This document shows, one piece after another, positions 19,038 through 24,092 of a stretch of 24,092 nucleotides of DNA. A model generated the notes under the pieces. It searched no databases, was not told the origin of the DNA, and worked only from the letters and a program-made list of their open reading frames with translations. Positions within the stretch are counted from its first letter, which is position 1. Each line of letters begins with the position of its first letter. Position numbers and translations under genes: made by a program. The stretch comes from JACDBE01 sp051002015 (lineage in GTDB: Bacteria > Actinomycetota > Acidimicrobiia > Spongiisociales > UBA5794): NCBI GenBank assembly GCA_051002015.1, contig JBPCMS010000055.1, positions 1 to 24,092 on the forward strand, given 5' to 3'.

Positions 19038-19650
19038 ACGTTGCCGTGGCGTCCTCCAGCTCCACGGTGGCGTCGGCCAGATCCGACACGGACCGATCGT
19101 GGGTCGCTACCACCACGGTGGTGCCGGTGTCGGCCAATCGGCGCAGGGAGGCCGCCACCATGAGCGTGTTGGCGTGGTCGAGCTGTCCGGTTGGCTCGTC
19201 GGCGAGGAGCAGGGGAGCCCGCATTGCCTGGGCACGGGCGAGCATCACTCGCTGCACCTCGCCCCCGGACAGGCGACCGGCCTTGCCAATTGCGACATGA
19301 GCGAGCCCGTAGTCGTCGAGGAGCCCCCTGGCGGCGTCAACCGCCGCCGCCCACGAACCACCCGATGCCAGCGCCCCGACAGCGACGTTCGCCTCTGCGG
19401 TGCGGTGCCCCAGCACGTTCGGCACCTGGAACACCCACGTCGCATCGTCGGGCGCGGCGCCGGGGAAGGTGACCTCACCGCCGTCGGATGGCCTGATGAG
19501 ACCGCCGATGATCGCCAGCAAGGTCGACTTCCCCGAGCCGGACGCTCCGACCACGGCCAGCATCCCCGTCCGGGTGTAGGTGAACCCCACGTCGTGGAGC
19601 ACGGCCGGCCCTTGGCCGTACCGATGCGTCACCCCGGCGACGGTCAGCAT
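19021..19650 (-). CDS. ABC transporter ATP-binding protein (LolD/MacB type)
   Basis: This 209-residue ATPase has every expected motif: Walker A GASGSGKST (35-43), Q-loop Gln75 in VFQ, signature LSGGE (127-131), Walker B LLLADE (147-152) followed by PTGQLD, and the switch His184 in ATHD. The DEPTG-x-LD form and short length fit the LolD/MacB/FtsE group that partners FtsX-like permeases. It overlaps the adaptor gene by 7 bases and the permease gene by 17. The three genes therefore form one translation-coupled unit. Confidence 0.93.
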   Translation of the reverse strand: MLTVAGVTHRYGQGPAVLHDVGFTYTRTGMLAVVGASGSGKSTLLAIIGGLIRPSDGGEVTFPGAAPDDATWVFQVPNVLGHRTAEANVAVGALASGGSWAAAVDAARGLLDDYGLAHVAIGKAGRLSGGEVQRVMLARAQAMRAPLLLADEPTGQLDHANTLMVAASLRRLADTGTTVVVATHDRSVSDLADATVELEDATATYVDRT

Positions 19651-20720
19651 GTGGTCATCGCCAAGGTACCGGGGTTGGCGAGCACCTGGTCGCCCGCCCC
19701 GAGCTCGCCGTCGATGAAGGTGGCCCCTGACACCGACGACCCCACCGCAGTGACCACCACCGGCCGGAAACCGTCACCCGCTTCGACGTAGACGCAGAGG
19801 GCATCGTCGGCCTCTACGATCGCCACCGTTGGCACGGCGATGCTCTGTACGACCTTGGCGCCCCGCACCGTCCCCGAGATCCCTTGAGGGATGCCCTCGA
19901 CGTCTGTGATGGGGGAGTCCGCGGTTCCGGTCTGCTCGGCGACGGCAAGGAGAGCATCGGCCAGCGGCCCGAGATCGGCGGCATCGACCGACAGGTCAGA
20001 GTCGACCGGAACGTCGTATTCGGGGTCGGTGGCCGTGAAGGTGAATGGGCCGTACCGCTCGACGTCGGTCGGGGACAGGGGATCGGTTTCGACTCTGGCT
20101 GCGGTGACCGAAACCTCCGATTCGATGATCGTCGTCCCCGCCACCGGGAACCAGGCGCCTACATCGATCCCGACCCGACCGACATCGAAGCTCTCCATGG
20201 GGAGCCAGATGACGTACCGCGGGTCGAAATCGGCGACACGGCCCCGACCGATGCTCTCGTTGACCAGGGTCACGGCGCTCGCCGTGGCCGGCCCGAAGGA
20301 ACCGTCGCAGGGACCCTCGTACATCCCGTGCTGTGCCAGAAAGCACTGGAGTTGGGCAACGTCGTCACCGCTTGCACCCACGGCGAGGGTCCGGTAGAAC
20401 GGGGCATCGGTATGAGCGGCGACAATGACGACACCGGCAACGGTGGCGACCGTGTCACCCGAGACGAGCGCGTCACCCGGTGCTACCGCCACCGACGTGA
20501 TCCTCCCGTCCACGCCGGACGCCACCAAAACAGTTGGTTGCGAGACCTCGCCAACGAGGCGGCCGTTGCGCAGGAAACTCTCATCGTGGGCAACCGCAGC
20601 CGTCAGCAGGGGCGTCGCCTCCGTCGCCAACTCAGGCGGGTCCGGCCGCACCTGAAGGAGCACGACAAGGCCGGCGAGCAGGAGACCCGGCACGACCAGG
20701 GCAAGCCGCCTGACGTTCAC
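19644..20720 (-). CDS. Secreted MacA/HlyD-like adaptor with peptidoglycan-binding domain
   Basis: This 358-residue protein has an uncleaved signal anchor or signal peptide at about residues 6-24, then a barrel-like segment of the adaptor type (VDGRITSVAVAPGDALVSGDTVATV, split over about 69-95). A peptidoglycan-binding helical domain follows at about 113-155 (motifs VAQLQCFLAQHGMYEG and DGSFGPATASAV). The C-terminal membrane-proximal type domain starts at VPTVAIVEADDALCVYV. Adaptors of this kind link a MacB transporter to the outer layers of the envelope. In a Gram-positive wall the peptidoglycan-binding domain would anchor it to murein. The start is a GTG with no ribosome-binding site but a -10 element at leaderless spacing. 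It ends in Cys358. Function is inferred from family and neighbours. Confidence 0.85.
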   Translation of the reverse strand: MNVRRLALVVPGLLLAGLVVLLQVRPDPPELATEATPLLTAAVAHDESFLRNGRLVGEVSQPTVLVASGVDGRITSVAVAPGDALVSGDTVATVAGVVIVAAHTDAPFYRTLAVGASGDDVAQLQCFLAQHGMYEGPCDGSFGPATASAVTLVNESIGRGRVADFDPRYVIWLPMESFDVGRVGIDVGAWFPVAGTTIIESEVSVTAARVETDPLSPTDVERYGPFTFTATDPEYDVPVDSDLSVDAADLGPLADALLAVAEQTGTADSPITDVEGIPQGISGTVRGAKVVQSIAVPTVAIVEADDALCVYVEAGDGFRPVVVTAVGSSVSGATFIDGELGAGDQVLANPGTLAMTTC

Positions 20721-20726
20721 GCTCGA

Positions 20727-20732
20727 ACGCTA
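20727..20732 (-). promoter_or_regulatory. Possible leaderless -10 for the adaptor-ATPase-permease unit
   Basis: On the minus strand TAGCGT (20732 to 20727) fits TANNNT and is followed by exactly 6 bases and then the GTG at 20720. Transcription would begin on the start codon. The absence of a Shine-Dalgarno sequence supports this. The -35 region is not recognisable. Confidence 0.4.
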
Positions 20733-20795
20733 ACCGACGGGGGGCGGAGGTCGGGGCAACCGGCCTGGTAGCCGGGCGAGACCGGCCACAGGTTG

Positions 20796-20867
20796 TCATT
20801 CGGTCGGTACGAAACGATCCGGGAGCAACAGCTCATGAGCGTCGAGACAGAGCAGCAGTGCATGGAA
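20796..20867 (-). pseudogene. Remnant 3' end of a second lipoprotein gene copy
   Basis: Read on the minus strand, this stretch encodes a C-terminus ending at a TGA (20798-20796). It aligns without gaps to the last 23 residues of the neighbouring lipoprotein, with 11 identities: F-x3-L-x-C-x3-H-E-L-L in the first part and P-x2-F-x-P-T in the second. Stop codon position matches too. Upstream of about 20867 the similarity ends, and no start or signal peptide follows in frame. I read it as the tail of a tandem duplicate that lost the rest of its gene. The rest of the 20721-20983 gap holds an 11-base direct repeat, GAAGGGCCGTG (20865 and 20925), and no intact gene. Confidence 0.7.
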
Positions 20868-20983
20868 GGGCCGTGCTGTCCTCCCATGGAACTGGCCGTC
20901 CCCCCGTGGCGTGAACCGGGCAACGAAGGGCCGTGGGTGTCGAGGAGGCGGCCTTAGCCGGGTATGTCCCCAGGTCGAGTTGC

Positions 20984-21556
20984 TCAGCCGGTGGGATCGA
21001 AGAAGGCGGGAAAGAGGAGCTCGTGGGTGTGAACACAGTCCAACACGACATCGAATCTGGGATCATCGAGGAGCGCCTGTTCACCGCTCCGGTAGCCGAG
21101 CTGCTCGATTGCAGCGGCCAGCATTCGCGATTCGTCACGCTCCGCTGGGTTGAATGGTATTTCGGTAACGCCGACCTCCGCCCAGCAATCGGCGAGCGAC
21201 CGTGCCAGCTCCAACCGTTCGGCCCCCTCGGGAACTCGCTCCACGAGATACAACCTCGACACCTCTTCCGCAGTCTCTGAACAGTCCTCGTAGTCGGCCT
21301 GGTCATGATCACCGGTGATCGAGATGCCCCACCGCTGAAGGGCATCCTGCTCGGCTCTGGCTTCGGCCCCACGCTCCAGCAGGCATTCCTCGGCCAGCCG
21401 CCAGGCCTGCTCGACCTCGCCGTCGGTCACCGTCCCGTCGTCGAGGGCGGCATCCACGGCGCCGGCACCCACGCCAGAGGAGCACCCCGCCAGTGCCACC
21501 ATGCAGCACCAGAGGGTGGCGGCCCGACGTCGCGTCCGGATACTCCGTCCTAGCAC
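20984..21556 (-). CDS. Putative lipoprotein, unknown function
   Basis: I do not recognise this 190-residue protein. It begins with five arginines in its first eleven residues, a hydrophobic stretch and the lipobox LAGC, giving lipid-anchored Cys25. The mature part is acidic and looks mainly helical. Four further cysteines lie in the contexts EECLL, YEDCSE, LADCWA and VLDCVH, so two disulfides are plausible outside the cell. The C-terminus reads HELLFPAFFDPT. I chose the GTG at 21556 because it starts the signal peptide directly, overlaps the upstream gene's stop by 7 bases and has GCGAGG about 10 bases upstream. Longer in-frame starts would bury the signal. A decayed paralogue tail lies just downstream. 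By position it should act with the secreted protein and the transporter; immunity or chaperone roles are guesses. Confidence 0.75.
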   Translation of the reverse strand: MLGRSIRTRRRAATLWCCMVALAGCSSGVGAGAVDAALDDGTVTDGEVEQAWRLAEECLLERGAEARAEQDALQRWGISITGDHDQADYEDCSETAEEVSRLYLVERVPEGAERLELARSLADCWAEVGVTEIPFNPAERDESRMLAAAIEQLGYRSGEQALLDDPRFDVVLDCVHTHELLFPAFFDPTG

Positions 21557-21951
21557 GTCCGCGAGACCTCGCTGGAATAGCGAGTCTTGGTCTCCTCGGT
21601 CGAGTCCCAACCTGTGGCCCTGGTCTTGTACACGTCCGTCCCGTGACCGTTGCAGTAGTACTGTGATTCCACCTCCAGTACATCCTGGTTGCCGTAGTCG
21701 TACGTGTTGGTACGGACGGTCCACACCGAAAACACCTTCTCCTGCACGCTTGCCCGCACTTTGACCGCATTCTCGATTCGGTTGGTGCAGTCGTTGCGAG
21801 CATCCGAGTAGATGTAGATGCCGTCCGTGGTCGGCGCGTAACCCGTGACGATGCAGCTCGACTCAGCCGCCTCCAGCGGAGCAGGCGCGACGGCGAGAAC
21901 CAAGCCGACGAGAAGCCACCCTATGAGCGCTGACGTGACCGTTCTTGACAT
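21550..21951 (-). CDS. Small secreted four-cysteine protein, unknown function
   Basis: This 133-residue protein has a clear Sec signal peptide (residues 1-28/29, hydrophobic core ALIGWLLVGLVLAVA, cleavage after LEA or LEAA). The mature part of about 104 residues is rich in Thr, Tyr, Ser and Val, which suggests beta structure. It holds four cysteines: Cys33, Cys55, Cys100 and Cys133, the last being the final residue. The spacing suggests pairs 33-55 and 100-133. The motif YYCNGHGTDVYKTRATG resembles small secreted actinobacterial proteins, but I cannot name a family. The ATG at 21951 has GAAGGA 8 bases upstream. It is the first gene behind a strong promoter and is coupled to the lipoprotein. 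It may be cargo or a partner of the MacAB-like transporter; this is inference from position. Confidence 0.78.
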   Translation of the reverse strand: MSRTVTSALIGWLLVGLVLAVAPAPLEAAESSCIVTGYAPTTDGIYIYSDARNDCTNRIENAVKVRASVQEKVFSVWTVRTNTYDYGNQDVLEVESQYYCNGHGTDVYKTRATGWDSTEETKTRYSSEVSRTC

Positions 21952-22001
21952 CTTTAGCGTCCTTCGAGCTTGGCGATCGTTGCCGGTATGTTCTGCCAGT
22001 C

Positions 22002-22030
22002 GTTGTACCACGGGCCCCCCCCTTTGTCAA
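22002..22030 (-). promoter_or_regulatory. Promoter for the secreted protein-lipoprotein operon
   Basis: On the minus strand a perfect TTGACA (22030-22025) is followed by 17 bases and TACAAC (22007-22002), four of six matches to TATAAT. Start of transcription is predicted near 21995, giving a leader of about 45 bases with a good ribosome-binding site. The spacer contains a run of eight G (C on the plus strand, 22015-22022). Confidence 0.65.
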
Positions 22031-22060
22031 GAGGCGGAAGCAGGTCAGCCTCCTGGACCC

Positions 22061-22070
22061 GTCGGCCGAC
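22061..22070. promoter_or_regulatory. Palindrome in the divergent promoter region
   Basis: GTCGGCCGAC is a perfect 10-base palindrome between the secreted-protein promoter and mihF. It could be an operator for either side. GC-rich palindromes of this size also arise by chance. Confidence 0.3.
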
Positions 22071-22114
22071 CACACCAGTCTTGTCAGGACGGCGTAAGGA
22101 GGGGCGTCGGGATC

Positions 22115-22120
22115 TAACGT
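22115..22120 (+). promoter_or_regulatory. Possible -10 element for mihF
   Basis: TAACGT fits TANNNT and lies 27 bases before the mihF ATG. No good -35 is at the right distance; a TTGTCA at 22081 is too far. A promoter is expected here because the upstream island is on the other strand, but this exact site is uncertain. Confidence 0.35.
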
Positions 22121-22147
22121 GGTGCGCCGACGACCGACGGAGGGACC

Positions 22148-22456
22148 ATGCTGCCTGAGATCACGCCGGAGCAGCGCGCCGCCGCTCTCCAACGCGCCCA
22201 GGCGGCGCGCCGGCAGCGGGCCGAGGTCAAGGAGCTCCTCAGCACCGGCAGCCTCACCCTGGCCGAGGTGCTGGAGCGGGCCGAGCACGACCCGGTGCTG
22301 GCCGGTACCAAGGTCGCCCCGCTGCTGGTGGCCCTCCCCGGGATGGGCAAGGTGTCGACCAAGCGGCTCATGGAGGAGATCGGCATCCACGAGAACCGCA
22401 AGCTCCAGGGTCTGGGGACACGGCAGCGCCGGGCCCTACTCGACCGCTTCGCTTGA
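22148..22456 (+). CDS. mihF: Actinobacterial integration host factor
   Basis: This 102-residue nucleoid-associated protein binds and bends DNA and is specific to actinobacteria; it is unrelated to proteobacterial IHF. The N-terminal helix carries LTPEQRAAAL-like sequence (ITPEQRAAALQRAQAARR), followed by a basic linker. The helix-two-turn-helix region has VAPLLVALPGMGKVSTKRLMEEIGI, split by the GMGK turn near residues 65-68. The family C-terminal block GLGTRQRRALLDRF is present. GGAGGG lies just upstream of the ATG. The 3' end overlaps the next gene by 4 bases (TTGA). In Mycobacterium tuberculosis the gene also lies downstream of pyrF, after an insertion of PE/PPE genes. Confidence 0.95.
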   Translation: MLPEITPEQRAAALQRAQAARRQRAEVKELLSTGSLTLAEVLERAEHDPVLAGTKVAPLLVALPGMGKVSTKRLMEEIGIHENRKLQGLGTRQRRALLDRFA

Positions 22457-23052
22457 CCGATCCCGCCCCGGAGCGGGCCCCGCTGATCATCGCCATCTCG
22501 GGCCGACCGGGCTCGGGCAAGAGCGTGGTCGCCAAACGGGTGGCGGCTGAGCTCGGGCTTGGACACGTCTCGGCCGGCGACTTCATGCGGGCGATGGCGG
22601 CGGAACGGGGGCTCAGCATCCTCGAGCTTTCCAGGCTGGCCGAGGGCGACGACGCCATCGACGCCGAGATCGACGCCAGGACGGTGTGGCTGGGGACCAC
22701 CGGGGAGAGCTTCGTCATCGACTCCCGAATGGCCTGGTTCTTCCTCCCCCAGTCGGTGAAGGTGTTCCTCGACGTCAACACCGACGTGGCCGCCGCCCGC
22801 ATCCACGCCGCCCTCCGCCCCACCGAGCGGGAGAACGTCGATCTGGAGACAACCACCAGGGCGCTGATCGGGCGCATCGAATCCGAGGCGTCCCGCTACC
22901 GGCGCTACTACCGGATCGACTACCTGGACACCGACCATTACCAGATCGTCATCGACACCTCCGAGCTGTCGATCGAAGCGGTGGTCACCGAGCTGCTTCG
23001 CCGTCTGCAAGCGGAGCCGGTGGATCGGGAAGGAGGGTCGGTGGCGCTATGA
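22453..23052 (+). CDS. Cytidylate kinase-like P-loop kinase (archaeal type)
   Basis: This 199-residue kinase sits where actinobacteria usually have gmk, but its sequence is not guanylate kinase. It opens with the P-loop GRPGSGKS (17-24), then HVSAGDFMRAMAAERGLS (38-55), EIDART near 72-77, IDSRMAWFF near 89-97 and the C-terminal RYYRIDY with VIDTSELS. This order matches the archaeal-type CMP kinase family, in which the pattern HVSAG...ERG and IDTS are typical. It should phosphorylate a nucleoside monophosphate, probably CMP or dCMP. The start is TTG, fully overlapping the mihF stop. The last codon overlaps the proposed rpoZ -10. Substrate is inferred; it might replace Gmk if none exists elsewhere. 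Confidence 0.8.
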   Translation: MTDPAPERAPLIIAISGRPGSGKSVVAKRVAAELGLGHVSAGDFMRAMAAERGLSILELSRLAEGDDAIDAEIDARTVWLGTTGESFVIDSRMAWFFLPQSVKVFLDVNTDVAAARIHAALRPTERENVDLETTTRALIGRIESEASRYRRYYRIDYLDTDHYQIVIDTSELSIEAVVTELLRRLQAEPVDREGGSVAL

Positions 23053-23053
23053 T
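23048..23053 (+). promoter_or_regulatory. Probable -10 of the rpoZ promoter
   Basis: TATGAT matches the -10 consensus at five of six positions. It lies over the stop codon of the upstream kinase and predicts a start near 23060. The -35 region is weak. Confidence 0.5.
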
Positions 23054-23058
23054 GGGCC

Positions 23059-23088
23059 GGTTCCACCCGCAGCCGCGGGCCGGAAACC
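23059..23088 (+). other. Hairpin at the start of the rpoZ leader
   Basis: CCCGC/GCGGG with loop AGCC (23066-23079) extends, after small bulges, to GGTTCC pairing with GGAAACC. No T tract follows. It falls at the predicted 5' end of the rpoZ transcript and could protect it or mark a partial terminator of the mihF-kinase message. Confidence 0.4.
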
Positions 23089-23113
23089 CCCTCTCAGCAG
23101 GAGATCAAGCACG

Positions 23114-23362
23114 ATGATCGAGCCTCCCATCGGCCGTGTGCTGGCGAAGACCAACTCGCGGTTCGGTCTGGTCGTGCTCGCCGCCCGCCGAGCCCGCCAG
23201 ATCAACGCCTACTTCAACGAGCTGGGCGAGGGTTATGGCGGCACCTATGTCCCCCCGCAGGTTCACTCCCTGTCCCGCCAGCCCCTGTCCATCGCCCTCG
23301 AGGAGATCGACGAGGACAAGGTGATCATCGACAGGGAGATCGAGGAAGCCGAAGAGCTCTGA
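23114..23362 (+). CDS. rpoZ: RNA polymerase omega subunit
   Basis: Omega helps assemble and stabilise RNA polymerase by holding beta'. The 82-residue protein carries the conserved start IEPPIGRVLAKTNSRFGLV, the core motif ARRARQINAYFNELGEG (24-40) and RQPLSIALEEID near 55-66. The acidic C-terminus is usual. AGGAG lies 10 bases before the ATG. A 61-base gap with its own -10 and hairpin separates it from the kinase gene, and 19 bases separate it from coaBC, a neighbour pair that is widely conserved. Confidence 0.96.
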   Translation: MIEPPIGRVLAKTNSRFGLVVLAARRARQINAYFNELGEGYGGTYVPPQVHSLSRQPLSIALEEIDEDKVIIDREIEEAEEL

Positions 23363-23381
23363 TCCGGCGGGATCACCCCTG

Positions 23382-24092
23382 ATGCTGGGCGGCCGCCGCA
23401 TCGTCCTCGGGGTCAGCGGTGGGGTCGCCGCCTACAAGGCCGCCTACCTGGCCAGGAGGCTGATCGACGCCGGCGCCGAGGTCCGCGCCGTCATGACCGA
23501 GAGCGCCACCCACTTCCTCGGGGCGCAGACACTGGCCGCCATCACCCGAACCGCTCCCGTGGTCGGGCTGTTCGGGTCCGCCGACGTCAGCCCGCACACC
23601 ACGCTGGCCCGCTGGGCAGATGCGGTGGTGGTCGCCCCAGCCACTGCGGCCACCCTGAGCCGGATCGCCACGGGGATCTCCGAGGACGCTCTCACCGCAA
23701 CCGTGATCGCGTCCTGGGGCAAGCCGGTGGTGCTGGCCCCGGCGATGCACACCGAGATGTGGGAGCACCCGGCCAGCCAGCGCACCATGACCACCTTGCG
23801 CTCCGATGGCTATCTGGTGGTCGGCCCCGCCACCGGGGCCCTCGCCGGCGGCGACGAGGGCATCGGTCGGATGGTGGAGCCGGAGGAGATCGTGGCTGCG
23901 GTGGAGGCGGCGTTGGCGCCGGGTGACCTGACGGGATGGCAGGTGGTGGTCTCCGCCGGAGGCACCCGGGAAGCCATCGATCCGGTGCGCTACCTGGGAA
24001 ATCGCTCGTCGGGGAGGATGGGCAGCGCCGTGGCCGAGGCGGCCGCGCAACGGGGGGCGGAGGTGACCCTGGTCACTACCGCCGGCGCCATC
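23382..24092 (+). CDS. coaBC: Bifunctional phosphopantothenoylcysteine decarboxylase/synthetase, 5' part
   Basis: CoaBC joins phosphopantothenate to cysteine and decarboxylates the product in coenzyme A synthesis. The frame is open for 237 codons to the window edge, so only the CoaC domain and the start of CoaB are seen. CoaC shows GVSGGVAAYKAA (flavin site), the catalytic-type His in SPHTTLARWAD, and the substrate motif APAMHTEMWEHP. CoaB begins near residue 185 with SAGGTREAID and the nucleotide-binding YLGNRSSGRMG. Compared with E. coli, the Asn of PxMNxxMW is His and the clamp cysteine of ACGDxGxGRM is Gly (LAGGDEGIGRM). I believe both changes occur in other actinobacteria, but only from memory. 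No strong ribosome-binding site precedes the ATG. Confidence 0.95.
   Translation, partial: MLGGRRIVLGVSGGVAAYKAAYLARRLIDAGAEVRAVMTESATHFLGAQTLAAITRTAPVVGLFGSADVSPHTTLARWADAVVVAPATAATLSRIATGISEDALTATVIASWGKPVVLAPAMHTEMWEHPASQRTMTTLRSDGYLVVGPATGALAGGDEGIGRMVEPEEIVAAVEAALAPGDLTGWQVVVSAGGTREAIDPVRYLGNRSSGRMGSAVAEAAAQRGAEVTLVTTAGAI

Noticed and set aside
19884..20771. A 295-codon plus-strand frame across the adaptor gene
   Set aside because: The minus-strand adaptor has a signal anchor, a peptidoglycan-binding domain and coupling to the ATPase gene; the plus-strand frame has no motif.
20717..20923. A 68-codon minus-strand frame in the lipoprotein-adaptor gap
   Set aside because: It has no ribosome-binding site and no signal sequence, and its frame differs from the paralogue remnant that explains part of this stretch.
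20865..20935. Direct repeat GAAGGGCCGTG, 60 bases apart, as possible insertion footprint
   Set aside because: The similarity ends at 11 bases, there are no inverted ends or transposase, and target duplications would flank the insert rather than lie inside the gap.
21557..21724. Longer N-terminus for the lipoprotein
   Set aside because: It would run through the coding region of the secreted protein and place the signal peptide and lipobox about 80 residues inside.

Overview
The window is GC-rich, densely packed chromosomal DNA from an actinobacterium. The evidence is an actinobacterial integration host factor (mihF), the gene order alaS-ruvX-mltG-aroE-prepilin peptidase-aroC-aroK-aroB-M24 peptidase-efp-nusB-pyr operon-mihF-rpoZ-coaBC, frequent GTG starts, and 4-base start/stop overlaps between most neighbours. 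A deep-branching class such as Acidimicrobiia is my guess: PyrF is the short form, PyrD is class 1B and an archaeal-like CMP kinase sits where gmk is usual. That placement is inference.

Layout. 1-1086 is the 3' end of alaS. 1083-4205 holds ruvX, mltG, aroE and a short type IV prepilin peptidase, each overlapping the next by 4 bases. 4241-6970 carries aroC, aroK and aroB; with aroE this gives four shikimate-pathway enzymes. 7026-9029 carries an M24 peptidase, elongation factor P and NusB. 9033-17945 is the pyrimidine operon pyrR-pyrB-pyrC-carA-carB-pyrD-pyrF, covering UMP synthesis except pyrE. Its leader contains a hairpin that matches the PyrR-binding loop consensus and pairs part of the pyrR ribosome-binding region. 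The operon ends in a strong hairpin at 17946-17986.

17997-21951 is an accessory island on the minus strand, between pyrF and mihF. Read in its own direction it encodes a small secreted four-cysteine protein, a lipoprotein whose start overlaps the secreted gene's stop, the decayed 3' end of a second copy of that lipoprotein gene, a MacA-like adaptor with a peptidoglycan-binding domain, an ABC ATPase and a MacB/FtsX-type permease. A well-formed promoter (TTGACA, 17-base spacer containing a C8/G8 run, TACAAC) drives the first two genes. A leaderless-type -10 precedes the adaptor. I infer an envelope-spanning export or envelope-maintenance system with its own secreted and lipid-anchored partners. 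This is the most likely place for something undescribed.

22148-24092 returns to conserved plus-strand genes: mihF, a cytidylate-kinase-like protein, rpoZ with its own promoter and hairpin leader, and the 5' part of coaBC, cut by the window edge. I found no tRNA, rRNA, CRISPR array, insertion sequence or phage gene.
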